64,000 bases of DNA from Smallanthus sonchifolius (GCA_023525975.1 CM042039.1:18072501-18136500); one strand, 5' to 3'; positions 35,353 through 47,455 are shown, counted from the first letter of the stretch. Translations and numbers: made by a program. The notes: a model not told the origin generated them from the letters alone.

Positions 35353-36357
35353 CACCTTGCATGGTCCCTATAGTGTTTCTCCTATAGTCAAAAGGGATAT
35401 GAAATGTTCATTAGATCGTGTCATCATGTTGCACTCTTGCATAAGAGTGTGTATGTTCCATCATATTACCCTTAGTCATATGTACCAATACTCATGCATC
35501 TACCATCTAAGGCTGCTGCTGGATGTAGTTAATGGTAAAGAGACACAACCGGCGTCTTCTAATAACAGGATGTGTGTGGTGGGAGTTAGACACTATGTTA
35601 GGGAAGAGATCCTCCAATTTGTGTCGAGCAAATCTTGCTCCAAGTTTATATGTATGTGCGGATCCACATGATCCCAACGAGTCTATAGGTCTCTGGACCA
35701 ATGAAGTTCTCTACCTTTTAGTCCCGCTTACTCACCTCGGGTTCCCTTCCGCTTGGGCAGTCCCATCTACCATATCTCATGGCAAAAGTCATAGTCATCC
35801 AATCCATCAAATTATGAAAGAGAGTATATATATATATCACACCGAATGAAGACAACATATGTTAGAAAATAAAATTGACTCCACAGCGGGAGTAGATGTA
35901 GGTTTGGTACAGGTACATGTTCGGGTACGGGTTCAGGGTGTTCAGGCTGTTGTGATACCCAGGTCGGTAATCGATGATTACTAATGTATTACCCGAGATC
36001 AGCTCATAACTCGATCTTCTAGGGTTATAGTGCGCTGAATACACATCATCCTTGATTCGTAATCCGAACAACGATACTATATTGGGTCACATTGTAGGTG
36101 TTTATTGTTTCCAGATTGTTACACATATTAGATGTTAGTCATGTATACCACATAATTGTATTTAGTATGATTATAGCTACTGATACACTAGTGTAACTAC
36201 ATACACTAATGGTCAACTCAAGTTATTCCGCAACAGTTAGAATTTCTATACTCAAGGTCTTGGGTGTTCGTAGTGTAAGTCTTTGAAATCTTGGTCCCTA
36301 TATGAGTCTGGTTAGAGCCTAGGTAACCCTAAGGAAACCTAATTCGCTAAAACCATT

Positions 36358-36370
36358 GGCTTTGATACCA
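36358..36370 (-). other. Element A primer-binding site
   Basis: The minus strand reads TGGTATCAAAGCC, a tRNA-Met type primer site with one change from the TGGTATCAGAGCC of element B. It is next to the LTR edge at 36374, which fixes element A in minus orientation. Confidence 0.75.
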
Positions 36371-36699
36371 ATATTTCACACCCCCAAATTCATTTATTTA
36401 ATAAGTAAATAAATAAACTTAAGGTTGCAACGATCGGTAACATTACACAACAGCGGAAGCTAAAGTAAAGACTTCTATATATTGAACACTAATACAAATA
36501 CTGAATAAGCTAGTACATTGTCCTAGAACCAATAGGTCTAAACCGTCTCAAGGTTTGACAATCACGCTTCTTCGGATTTTAGGGTTTAGTCCATATGCTA
36601 TCCTATTCCAACCGTGCCATGGCTATTTGATACCTGAAAAACATACTTAAAAGTATCAACACAAAGGTTGGTGAGTTCATAGGTTTAATTGTTACAATG

Positions 36700-36930
36700 T
36701 AAATTCGTTTTCCTTGAAAACACTTATATCGTGTACATGGGCATAGTATAAAAGCGTTTTCCTCGAAAACATGTGATGACTTCATAGTCATAAAATGAGT
36801 AGTTTTCCCAACGAAAACATGTGATGACTTCACAGTCATAAAATAAGTAGTTTTCCCAATGAAAACATGTGATGACTTCATAGTCATAAAATGAGTAGTT
36901 TTCCCCGTGAAAACATGTTAATGAATTTAT
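36700..36930 (-). repeat. Element A LTR tandem repeat, about 44 bp
   Basis: Four units share GTTTTCC(C/T)...GAAAACATGTGATGACTTCA with GTCATAAAATGAGTA linkers. The GTTTTC/GAAAAC pair forms a short inverted repeat in each unit. The 3' LTR has only degenerate copies (12500-12620). Confidence 0.75.
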
Positions 36931-38394
36931 GCCCATGAGAAGCCCTTTTAAAGAATTTATTAAAGATAGGAAAGTTAACTAGAACAAGTAGCAGTTTCAT
37001 GTATATATGAGAAACAAAACAAGTAATGTTGACCCATTTGTAAACTAGCTAAGAATACAAATTATATGTTCATACATGAGGCGTAACCAAACCATGACAC
37101 AGGTATTTTGCCCCCAGCTCGTACCTCCCGAGCGCACGCTTGAACACTATGCAACCATTCGACCAAAACCGATCGAACCATGACCGGGGGTGTCAAATCC
37201 CAAATAGTACTATCCATAGAATCCTAGGCTAAGTCCTTAGCTAATGGTTATTAAAATGTTTACGTAGGGGACTTTACGAGCTCCCAATGTTAACTCATGC
37301 AAACATAAAGGCCGGGTCTTGTTTTCTTGTTATCATATAAAAATGTTCGTAAGTGTGTTCCATGTTTTCTCAAATGTATCAAGTAAATCCTTTTCCAAAT
37401 GTATCATACAAAGATGCTTCATGTTTTTAAAAGGTGTTAATAAGTGTGTTTCTCCCCCGATGTTTCTCAAACATTTAAAAGTAAAGAGGGGCTGTGAACA
37501 CTAATGTCCTTCTGTTAGCAATGAAAACCAATGTCCACATTATAGTCATAGATTTACGTCCTATTTGAGTCATACGATATCTGTAGGTAGTTAATGAGTT
37601 TTGTAGACTGACTCTAATAATGTAAAGCAAGTCTAAGCTCGTATCGAGTTATCACGTGTGCGGTTGAGCTCTGTTGATTCCTAACGGTATTACCTATTAG
37701 GTATACGATGCTGGTTTAACACTCGGTAGTATTAGTTACTTAATTCTACCGTTAGGAGCGTGACAAACAGGATCTCAGTCATTAGTTACGTCAAACGACA
37801 CTATATGAGTTTAAATAGAACCATTAAATGTTCAGAGTTAAATGCGGAAGCGTAAACGTTAGAATGAAATCAAAAGTAATTACACGCAACAAGCGTCAAT
37901 TAATGTAAATAAGTAAAACTGTTTAAAATGTTAAAATGAATGATATGACAGTAGGACTCAATGCATGTCCTAAGTGTGCAACCTGTGCCAAAGCGACCTG
38001 AGAAACATGTAAGAAAAAGTGTCTACACGAGTTTGGTGAGTTCATAGGTTTGTATGTAAATAAACTGTTTGAGTGTTGCTGGATCCACATACATAAGTCA
38101 CACCTATTGCTAGCAAGACAATGTATAAGTTACTCTAAGCGCTCGTAACCGAAGATGACTGTTTGTTTGTTTGTTTGCCTCTAGCCAGGTCTATCAACTC
38201 TGACTAATATGTTTAGGCCAATCTACACCCATTCGACCTCCAATCGTGTTAGCGCGACTAGCCCGGGTTGGGTTTGTCAAACCTAGTAGTCTACTCAAAA
38301 TTACCTTGCTAAGTCCATATTAACGGTTCGATTTGAGGACTTTCATGATAGTGTTTACGCTTAAATACACAAGTGGTAATGAAATACTATGTGA

Positions 38395-38692
38395 TCCATG
38401 TCCGTGTGTATGTCTCTCCCTGACTGGAAGACAAGCAACGGATGTCTGTTCGTATGCATGTTTCTCCCCAACGGGAAAACAAGTAAAATGATGTTTGTTG
38501 TACGCATGTTTCTCCCCAACGGGAAAACAAGTAAAATGATATTCGTTTGTATGTATGTTTCTCCCCAACGGGAAAACAAGTAAAATATTGTTTGTGTGTA
38601 TGCGTGTTTCTCCTCAACAGGAAAACAAGTAAAATAATGTTTGTGTGTATGCATGTTTCTCCCCCAATAAGAAAATAAGTAAAAAGGGGCCG
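38395..38692 (-). repeat. Element B LTR tandem repeat, about 60 bp (3' LTR copy)
   Basis: Six units contain TTTCTCCCCAACGGGAAAA then CAAGTAAAATGAT and a TTTGTGTGTATGCATG linker. TCCCC-AAC-GGGAA is a small inverted repeat. The other LTR has five units (46018-46250). Confidence 0.85.
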
Positions 38693-39453
38693 TGAAACTC
38701 ACATGCGTTGCGTTGTAGGTAGTATCACACAAGTAAGAGATTTTGGAACCTCAAGTGTTAGCCTGCACGACTTACGTATGCCCTAGAATTATAAACACCT
38801 AAATTAGGGTCATATGGGGTTTGAGACGACAACACGGAAGATTGATCGCCATAATGCATTCTAAGGATTTAAGTGTAGACGAACGCGTCTACGGAAATAT
38901 ATATGTTTCTTAATATAATAATTAAGATCAAAGCTCTACGTGTCGAATGTTAATAACGAATAATATTAAGTAAATAAATAACTTCGTACGTTTGCCATTT
39001 AAAATGGTTAGGAAAATGATATAACAATATATAATATTTTTTAAGTCGTACGATTAACAAAATAATCATTTGTGTGGAAAAATAATAAATATATTATTTT
39101 TATTCGATATACTAAACGTGAGTAAATAATATAAACAATTATATTATTAATTAGTTTAAAACATTACACGAGGTAAATAAACGAGGCGAAATAATATAAA
39201 ATATATATTATTTTATACTAGAAGTCACGGGATGAAAATAATATAAACATATTATTTTATCTGAATTCGTGGTATGAAAAATAATATAAATATATTATTT
39301 TAAAAGTGATAATAAATATAAAAATAGGTTATAAAACCAAACTCGAGCCTACAGGTTGTTTTTCGGGTTAAAACACTTTAATATAGTATTATAATAATAT
39401 AGGGATAAGTTTTATATTTAAAATAATATCAAAAATCGATTTTAAAAATAAAA

Positions 39454-39520
39454 GTGGGTGGAGAGACTCGAACCCGGGTCTCTCCCACCACAGCACACAG
39501 ACCCAACCACTCTAGCCCGC
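39454..39520 (-). promoter_or_regulatory. tRNA-like (Pol III A/B box-like) segment in the element B LTR
   Basis: The minus strand has GGCTAGAGTGGTTGG (39503-39517), similar to an A box, and 28 bp downstream GGTTCGAGTCTC (39463-39474), similar to a B box. The B-box motif lies in a hairpin with GGTGGGAGAGAC and GTCTCTCCACCC arms (10 of 12 paired), recalling a T arm. The same segment is in the 5' LTR (59587-59652). It may descend from a tRNA or SINE head. Confidence 0.45.
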
Positions 39521-40946
39521 TAGGGAATCACAAACACAACCAGATCAAAATGGTTTTATCATCAGAGTTCAGTGGGTTCTTCCCCCATACACCAATCCGA
39601 TCGAACCCAGTCCCAAAATCCACCAAATCTGGTCGTGATCGACTATAATATCATAGGGGTTTTGTTTAACAGTAGTATTCGAATCTTTGATTGTGTTTAT
39701 TTGCAAAACCATTGCGTTTATCGTTGTTAATTCTTGATTTGAAAAACGAAACCCTAGAACATGAACATCAAAATCGATTTGTTATGTTCTGATATTAAAA
39801 AATGTTGAAATCATGGGGCTATCAATGAGTGAGGGTTTGCGAATCTATCCATATGGTTTAGTTGGATTTAAACTGAGTTTTGGGTGAAGCTCAATTAAAC
39901 TGGGTTCGCGAAGAACCCTAGATTCAGGTTACGTTCAATTCGATGTTATAAGCTCTCAAATGGTTAGGGCTTTCAATCTACGGTGGATTGAGAATCTAAA
40001 CATGTAGTTTAATTAGACTGAGGTGATATCCGGATTAGAGTTCGACTAAACTGAAACCAGATGAACCCTAGGTACGGGTTCGTGCTTAATTCGATGTTGT
40101 GTGTCCAAATTAGGTTTGGGCTTTAGTTGTAGACCAGAAAATGAAACTAAAGGTGTATTTGATTACCTAAAACTATATCGGATTGATAGGGAACGACAAA
40201 TTGGGGTTCCGGCGTTTCTGGCTTTGATTCTGATCGAGTTGGTGTGAGGGATTGCTTCTGAGGGGTGTGATAGAGGTGCGCAGACGTTCGATTGTAGAGT
40301 GAATGATTGGATTGATTGACTTTGATTGGGATGAAGGACGTTATCGACGGTTTCGGTTTTGAATGCCCATAATGGAATTAATTTGCGCATAATGGTGAAG
40401 TTAATTGGTTCAATGATGATCGATTAAGGTGTTAATGTGCATTTCAGTTACTAGTTCAAATGAATTTCAGTTATACTATGCGAATTTGAGTCTAGAACAT
40501 GTTGGTTGACTTCCAAAAGTCAACGAAATTAGAATTAGGCTAAATACAGATTTAGCCCCTGAGGTTTCATGCATGTGAGTTTAGAAGTTGGCAGTTTCAG
40601 TCCCTAGGGTTTGAGTTTGGGTTAAGAGTGTGTTAGTTTGACTATCAAAAGTCAACAGGAATTCAATTTTTACTTTGTAAAGTCAACAGAAGGTTTAGGG
40701 ATAATACACAACTAATACCTGGAGTTTAAGTTTAGAATATTGATAGAAATAGTCCTTGAACTTTGAGATAGGGTTGGATAGGTTAACTTTAACTGGACTT
40801 GATTAACAAAGTTAACTTGAAAAGTACGGATTGTCACATCATCCCCTAGTTGAAATAATTTTTGTCCCGAAAATTAAAAAAATTTTCTGGGTGTTACATC
40901 ATCGCCTAGTTGAAAGAATTTTCGTCCCGAAAATTAGAATAGTACC

Positions 40947-41450
40947 TTAAGAGTTTGACTTGGAATGCTTGAACAGATGAGGATACTTGCGCATCATCTG
41001 ATCCTCGCGCTCCCATGTGAATTCCAATCCGTTTTTCAAGTTCCAACGAACTCTGACGACAGGGATTTTACTGTGTTTTAGCGTTTTGACTTCCCTATCC
41101 ATGATTTCAACCGGTTCTTCAACAAAATGCAAATGTTCATCGATGTGTAGTTCCTCAAGAGGAACAATGAGTGTCTTGTCTGCTAGACATTTCTTCAAGT
41201 TCGAGACATGAAAGACGTCGTGTACACCACTAAGTCCTTAAGGTAGGTCTAGTTGGTACGCTACTAGGCTAATTCTCTTCACTATCTTGAATGGTCCAAC
41301 ATAACGAGGATTTAGTTTGCCTCGTTTCCCGAAGCGAATTACACCTTTCCAAGGTGAGACTTTTAGTAGGACCATGTCGCCTACTTGAAACTCTAACGGT
41401 TTACGATGCTTATCGGCGTAGCTCTTTTGACGATCACGAGCTGCCGCCAT
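40947..41450 (-). pseudogene. pol: Element B integrase C-terminus (GPF/Y) and chromodomain
   Basis: The upstream piece (41450-41238) reads KSYADKHRKPLEFQVGD, VSPWKGVIRFGKRGKLNPR and YVGPF, the GPF/Y module after the integrase core. After a break near 41240-41200, the next frame (41198-40947) has PVEIMDREVKTLKHSKIPVV and RVRWNLKNG, then EFTWEREDQMM. This is the chromodomain that targets chromovirus integrase to marked chromatin. The piece ends about 50 bp from the LTR. The aromatic cage cannot be checked with certainty by eye. Confidence 0.85.
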
Positions 41451-41474
41451 AAAGTTTCGGATTTGAACGATCTT

Positions 41475-42093
41475 TTAGGATGTTTTGATTACAAGTTCGG
41501 GACATGTAAGTTGGCTATCCCCAACTTCAGCCCAACAGATATGAGATCGGCATTTACGTCCGTACAATGCCTCGAATGGTGCTGCCTTGATGCTAGTGTG
41601 ATAACTGTTGTTGTAGGAGAACTCCACTAACGGTAAGTGAGACTCCCAAGTGTTACCAAAATCGATCACATAAGTACGTTCCATTTGACCATCAGTTTGA
41701 GGATGATACGCCGTACTCATGTCTAGACGCGTACCTAAAGCTTTTTTTTAGAGATTTCCAGAAATGTGATGTGAATCAAGCGTCTCGATCCGAAATGATA
41801 GAAATTGGCACTTCGTGCCGAGAGACTACTTCTTTCAAGTAAAGACGAGTATGTTTCTCAATCTTGTGAGTTGCTTTGATGGCTAAGAAGTGAGCAGATT
41901 TTGTCAAACGATCGACAATTACCCAGATGCTATCACATCCGCTAGGAGTTCTGGGCAATTTGGTGATAAAATCCATAGAGATTTGTTCCCATTTCCACAT
42001 AGGAATCTCTAATCCAGAAGGCTTTTGGTATTCTTTTTTGACCTTTGCACAAGTCAGGTACTTGCTCACATAGGTGGCTATATTAGCCTTCAT
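41475..42093 (-). pseudogene. pol: Element B integrase core, broken
   Basis: 42093-41776 encodes TCAKVKKEYQKPSG, ISMDFITKLPRT (first catalytic D) and WVIVDRLTKSAHFL, up to IISDRDA (second D). A frameshift near 41775-41720 follows. 41720-41475 has STAYHPQTDGQMERT with the catalytic E, then HLPLVEFSYNNSYH and LYGRKCRS. About ten residues are missing after QMERT compared with the family, an in-frame deletion in the helix that carries the active-site glutamate. Confidence 0.87.
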
Positions 42094-42099
42094 CCTTGG

Positions 42100-42913
42100 C
42101 TACCAATATAGCACCTTTAGGTCATGATACATTTTTTCAGAACCTAGATGAATAGAGTATCGAGATTTTTGAGCTTCATCCATAACCAGTTCTCTTAAGT
42201 TCCCATACACTGGAACCCATATTCGCTCTACCGGGTAGCAAATGCCATCTGATTTGACCTCCAGTTGTTCTTCCATACCACGTGTGGCTTCCAGCAGTAG
42301 GTTTTCCTTTTTAAGAGTTTCAAGTTGAGCACTAATCCAGTGTGAATAGTAAGTTGTAATGCTCGAACTCATTTAGGTTTGGTGTCCTTACGACTTAGGG
42401 CATCGACTACCACATTAGCCTTCCCTGGATGGTATCTGATTGCATAGTCATAGTCGTTTAAGAGTTCGACCCAACGATGCTGTCGCATGTTCAACTCTTT
42501 CTGTTCGAAGATATGCTGAAGACTCTTGTGATCGGTGTAGATAGTGCATTTGGTACCGTACAAGTAATATCTCCATATCTTTAGTGCAAATACCACGGCT
42601 CCCAACTCTAAGTCGTGAGTCGTGTAGTTCTTCTCGTGGATTTTTAGTTGACGAGAAGCGTAAGCGATTACTTTCTCACATTGCATCAGTACACAACCAA
42701 GACTTTGAATGGATGTATCGCAGTACACTACAAAATCATTCGTTCCCTCTGGAAGAGATAGGATGGGTTCACTGCAGAGTTAATGTTGAGAAGTTGGGAT
42801 GCTGATTCCTGGGTATCACCCCAGTTATAGGGTTTACCCTTTTGAGTTAGGGTAGTGAGGGGTTGAGAAATCTTGGAGAATCCCTTGATGAAACGACGGT
42901 AATAGCCAGCCAA
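42100..42913 (-). pseudogene. pol: Element B RT connection, RNase H and integrase zinc finger
   Basis: 42913-42728 has AGYYRRFIKGFSKISQPLT, the RT thumb/connection, and is frame-broken after WGDTQE. 42728-42369 is RNase H with CDTSIQSLGCVLMQ, ASRQLKIHEKNYTTHDLEL, YTDHKS and VDALSRK. The first D, the E and the second D of the active site are visible. 42372-42100 continues into the linker, with the His pair of the integrase zinc finger (SIHLGSEKMYHDLK). Each piece is in a separate frame. Confidence 0.87.
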
Positions 42914-42999
42914 TCCCAGAAATTATCGCACCTCAGTTGGCGTTGTCGGTGCCGCCCAATTCTTGATTGCTTCTATTTTAGATGGGTCGACATGTATCC

Positions 43000-43909
43000 A
43001 TGTCTCGTTGACTACATGTCCTAAAAATTGCACTTCACGAATCCAGAATTCTCACTTGGAAAGTTTTGCATACAGCTGTTCTTGTTTCAGCAATTCCAGA
43101 ATCAAACGAAGGTGTTCCTCATGTTCATCCCTATTCTTGGAATAGATTAGGATGTCATCAGTTAAAACAATGATGAACTTATCAAGATAGGGTTTACACA
43201 CATGGTTCATGAGATCCATGAATACCGCAGGTGCGTTCGTCAATCCAAAAGGCATGACCATGAACTCGTAATGGCCATACCTTGTTCTGAATGCAGTCTT
43301 TGAGATGTCTTCCTCTCGGACTCTCAACTGATGATAACCTGACCTATGATTAATCTTAGAGTAGAAGCTTGATCCTTGGAGTTGGTCGAATAGGTCATCA
43401 ATACGAGGTAGAGGGTAACGGTTCTTGATCGTCACTTTCTTCAGCTCACGGTAGTCATTGCACAGACGAAAAGTCCCATCTTTCTTTTTGGCAAATAGGA
43501 CTGAAGCTCTCCATGGTGATGAGCTAGGTCGAATGAAGCCTTTATCCAACAACTCTAGCAGTTGCGTGGATAGTTCTGGTAGTTCACTGGGTGCAAGTCT
43601 GTAGGGTGCTTGAGCAATAGGCGCTGCTCCGGGTGCTAGATCAAGATGGAACTCAACTTGATGATGAGGTGGAAGACCATGTAGATCTTCGGGAAATACT
43701 TCCCGATAATCACGAACGATCGGGATGTCGTCAATCTTCTTCTCCTCAGATGGCTGCTTGGCGAAGAGAGCCAAAATGGCAGTATGAACTTTACATAGAC
43801 GCTTTTGTGCTTTCACGAAAGATATGATTCCCACGACGGCAACACTCTTTTTGCCTTGGACAGAAAGGGTTTCTTCAATTGGGAGAGGAAGGCGAACAAA
43901 ATTGTTCAC
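43000..43909 (-). pseudogene. pol: Element B reverse transcriptase
   Basis: Recognised by PIAQAPYRLAPSELPEL, KKDGTFRLCNDYREL, NRYPLPRIDDLFDQLQG and VMPFGLTNAPAVF. The catalytic box reads LTDDILIYSK, so the residue before the DD pair is Thr where Ile or Val is usual. The frame ends with a stop near 43052, inside the palm/thumb boundary, and the following segment is out of frame. Upstream the linker (VRDYREVFPEDL) precedes the RT in the expected place. Confidence 0.9.
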
Positions 43910-44099
43910 GACAAATAATTTCAGCTCGGTTCTTAGATAACCAATCCATACCGAAAATTACATCGAAACTACTAAGTGTGACTGGCATGAGGTCAATGTC
44001 AAGCTTATGGAATTTATCGTTGGAGTGTAAGGGATAACCTGTTAGCTTACAAGAATTCCTCAAATTATGTGTACATAGTTGGATTCGGTGGTTTGCCAT
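43875..44099 (-). pseudogene. pol: Element B aspartic protease C-terminal part
   Basis: It encodes a short piece ending SSFDVIFGMDWLSKNRAEI, the gypsy-type protease flap-to-end region with the conserved G-M-D-W-L. It overlaps the RT frame by 35 bp in another frame, so an indel lies near 43890. The DTGA/S active-site half is not seen; 44100-44400 does not give it. Confidence 0.75.
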
Positions 44100-44405
44100 G
44101 AGGTTGTACTAGCTTTTCAATCTAGGTGGTTCCATTGATCAAGTCTGGATGAGAGTCTTAAGTTCACTAAGGCTCTTACATGAGTGAAATCAAATGATGG
44201 ATCCTATGCATGATAGTTTAGTGTGTTCGTAAATCTCTTCAACTTGATAGTCGGGTCTATCAACTGTTGAACAAGTTTAACAATATCAACTAGTTATTGA
44301 GCGGGTTACGTGAATTTCTACTGTCAATGGAAATATAAGTATGTAGATAACAGATTAGGACCATTTATCGACACACTAGGTTTCTCCAGGATTTACACGC
44401 ACCTC

Positions 44406-44441
44406 AAATTACTATTACGTGTGCACCCGTAATGATAATTT
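44406..44441 (-). other. Leader hairpin with GTGCAC loop (element B)
   Basis: RNA sense: AAATTATCATTACG pairs with CGTAATAGTAATTT (12 of 14). The loop is GGTGCACA with central palindrome GTGCAC. It lies about 0.9 kb after the 5' LTR. The 5' arm is identical to that of element A although the neighbouring sequence has drifted. Confidence 0.5.
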
Positions 44442-45328
44442 GCTTTGCATGCTCACCCTAGTTCTCCATGTCCTGTGTCACAATGTCCTTTAGCATGTAT
44501 TGCTGAGTACAGAGTGTTGTCAGATAAAATAAGCCATTGAGAAGCTTAGTCATCAACCATCAGTTGATCAACCAGGACTCATATCAGGATGAGTAGTCTG
44601 GAATCGTTCGATCCGAGCATTCACTCGAGTTGAAACACAATACGAGAGTCCAATCCAACAGATTGTAGATGAGTCATGCACGCGAATGAGACTTCGAGAG
44701 TGAAACTAATTCATGGATATGAGTTACAAGAAGCAGCAAAGTAGCCGTCCTTCCAACGGAGTCAAGATAGGGTTTGAGTATGCAATGAGCAAGGCGTTCT
44801 CATCCTTGTGGTCAATCTTTCTTCAACAGAATATTGACCAAAGAGAGAACCTACAGCTCGGGAAATTGATGACATCTACGTGTCAATGGATTCTGCAATG
44901 ATGCGTGCAACAGTCTGCCTTCACACGGCGTATTGTTGCTAGTGAGTACAGTAGGGACTCGCCTCCGACGATCCCAACTCCCAAAGAGATATGTGCTAGT
45001 GCTGAATGTCGTCCATAACATGACCTGAGAAAGCCCACTATACCCAACGGGTGATGGTGATGTAAGTGAATCCTCCGAAGGCTCCGTCTCGCTGCCCTCG
45101 GACGGGAGTGGATGTTGTTCTAGTGATTCCCCGAGTATCGCCACTGGGAATGATGATGCAATGCAAATGATGTGTCCCTCGTCAACAGAGGGTGATATGG
45201 ATGGTATTAACATGCCTGCACTATAATGTATGTATAGGTGCTATATGTATTAGGTATGAGTGTCTGTGCCTTGTAACTAATGTGTAAGGTTATAGTCTAG
45301 TGTGCAATCCTAGTTCTCTATAACCAAT

Positions 45329-45341
45329 GGCTCTGATACCA
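45329..45341 (-). other. Element B primer-binding site
   Basis: The minus strand reads TGGTATCAGAGCC, three bases from the LTR edge at 45345. It matches the 3' end of initiator tRNA-Met. Confidence 0.88.
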
Positions 45342-46777
45342 ATCTGTCATACCCCCAAATTCCACTAACGGATTTCTACCGTTAGGAGCGTGACAAACAA
45401 GATCTCAGTCATTAGTTACGTCAAACGACACTATATGAGTTTAAACAGAACCATAAAATGTTCAGAGTTAAATGCGGAAGCGTAAACATTAGAATGAAAT
45501 CAAAAGTAATTACACGCAACAAGCGTCAATTAATGTAAATAAGTAAAACTGTTTAAAATGTTGAAATGAAAGATATGACAGTAGGACTCCATGCATGTCC
45601 TAAGTGTGCAACCTATGCCAAAGCGACCTGAGAAACATGTAAGAAAAAGTGTCAACACGAGGTTGGTGAGTTCATAGGTTTGTATGTAAATAATCTGTTT
45701 GAGTGTTGCTGGATCCACATACGTAAGTCACACCTATTGCTAACTAGACAATGTACAAGTTAAGCGCTCGCAACCGAAGCTGACTGTTTGTTGATTTGTT
45801 TGCCTCCAGTCAGGTTTATCAACTCTGACTAATATGTTTAGGCCAATCTACACCCGTTCGACCTCCAATCGTGCTAGCGCGACTAGCCCGGGTGGGTTTG
45901 TCAAATCCAGTAGTACTACTCAAAATTACCTCGCTAATTCCACATTAACGGTTCGATGTGAGGACTTTCGTGATAGTGTTTACGCTTAAGTACACAAGTG
46001 GTAATGAAATACTATGTGATCCATGTTTCTCCCCAACGGGAAAACAAGTAAAATGATGTGTGTTGTACGCATGTTTCTCCCCAACGGGAAAACAAGTAAA
46101 ATGATATTCGTTTGTATGTATGTTTCTCCCCAACGGGAAAACAAGTAAAATATTGTTTGTGTGTATGCATGTTTCTCCTCAACAGGAAAACAAGTAAAAT
46201 AATGTTTGTGTGTATGCATGTTTCTCCCCCAATAGGAAAATAAGTAAAAAGGGGCTGTGAAACTCACATGCGTTGCGTTGTAGGTAGTATCACACAAGTA
46301 AGAGATTTTGGAACCTTTAGTGTTAGCCTGCACGGCTTACGTATGCCCTAGAATTATAAACACATAAATTAGGGTCATATGGGGTTTGTGACGACGACAC
46401 GGAAGATTGAACGCTTTAACGCATTCTAAGGATTTAAGAGTAGACGAACGCGTCTACGGAAATATATATGTTTCTTAATATGATAATTAAGATCAAAGCG
46501 CTACGTGTCGAATGTTAATAACGAATAATATTAAGTAAATAAATAACTTCGTACGTTTGCCATTTAAAATGGTTAGGAAAATAATATAACTATATATAAT
46601 ATTTTTTAAGTCGTATGATTAACAAAATAATCATTTGTGTGGAAAAATAATAAATATATTATTTTTATTCGATATACTAAACGTGAGTAAATAATATAAA
46701 CAATTATATTATTAATTAGTTTAAAACGTTACACGAGGTAAATAAACGAGGCGAAATAATATAAAATATATATTATT

Positions 46778-47453
46778 TGTAGAACCAAAGACTGATTGTT
46801 ACAAAATTATTCTAAGTACAAATGCTGCTGATAGGTTTATCAGCAGCATTCAGCACAAGTTGCTGCTGATAGGCTTATCAGCAGCGGTCATCCATGTTTG
46901 CTGTTGATAGGCTTACCAGCAGCAACCTTCACTCTTTGCAGCTGATAGCTCTATTCACTGAAAACCAAACGCTGCAGCTGACTGTCCAGGCCAAGCGTCT
47001 CTGACACCTTTCTGCAAAAGCAACTGACAGACTCAAAGCAGAAGGAACCGCTATGGTCAACCAATGACGGACAACAATACACTTCTCCAAGCATGCAAAC
47101 AATCATGAATAAAGAAAACGTTTCAGTAAAGTTAACTAGATTAGCCTTTACGTGTAATGTAAATTAATAAACAAGATCAACGGCTTGTGTTCGATCTGAT
47201 CCTTAGAATCAAGGGTCTGTTTTGATTCTAAGTTACTATAAATACTGAGTTTCCACTTCATTGTAGTGCTTGTAGTGCTTGTCATACTTATTCATTGAGT
47301 TTCTCACTTGTAATCTTTGCATTCACAAAAAGCTTAATACAACAGTGTTTATCAGTATTCTTTGTGTTTACTTCATTATAAATTGTGTAGTTGATTTTGT
47401 TTCCGCCAACCTCAACTAAGAACAGAACCATCTTGTATTCTCACGATTCTACA
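46778..47453 (+). repeat. copia2 5' LTR
   Basis: It starts TGTAGAACCAAAGACTG and ends CACGATTCTACA. The partner is at 58665-59339. Confidence 0.93.
46823..47244 (+). promoter_or_regulatory. copia2 LTR inverted repeats and TATA box
   Basis: Three hairpins use GCTGCTGATA and TATCAGCAGC around a GG(T/C)T centre (46823-46848, 46861-46885, 46900-46924). A further inverted repeat, CTTAGAATCAA with TTGATTCTAAG (47202-47212, 47222-47232), ends four bases before TATAAATA (47237-47244). In the 3' LTR both arms of this last one are unchanged while the spacer has one substitution. Confidence 0.65.
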
Positions 47454-47455
47454 AG

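Larger units (their letters stand above)
33038..36373 (-). mobile_element. Element A internal region, no gag/pol left
   Basis: It lies between the two element A LTRs. Its left end shows TTTCGTCCTCGAAATTTGG, similar to element B next to its 3' LTR (TTTCGTCCCGAAAATTAGA, about 40920). Its right third (35280-36373) is similar to the element B leader (44390-45344), including a conserved hairpin. No frame longer than about 105 codons and no pol motif in order. At 3.3 kb it is shorter than a coding element, so A was probably a non-autonomous derivative or is deeply decayed. Confidence 0.6.
37742..40898 (-). repeat. Element B 3' LTR
   Basis: Colinear with the right LTR from TTCTACCGTTAGGAGCGTG (37744, equal to 45374) to GGGTGTTACA (40898, equal to GGGTGTCACA at 61053). 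It is followed on the internal side by the tract CTAGGCGATGA in minus sense. It carries a tandem repeat and a tRNA-like segment, listed separately. Confidence 0.88.
44100..45344 (-). mobile_element. Element B leader, gag mostly missing
   Basis: Between the primer site and the protease remnant there is only about 1.2 kb. A frame at 45213-44851 (120 codons, minus) could be a decayed gag start, but I cannot recognise it. No zinc knuckle is visible. 44400-45344 resembles the element A leader. A hairpin is listed separately. Confidence 0.6.

Noticed and set aside
39454..39648. 64-codon frame repeated at 59586-59780
   Set aside because: Present only because both LTRs share the tRNA-like segment and flanking sequence; no protein signature.
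44713..45213. Short frames in the element B leader as a host gene
   Set aside because: They lie between primer site and protease of a retrotransposon and show no recognisable domain; at most a gag remnant.
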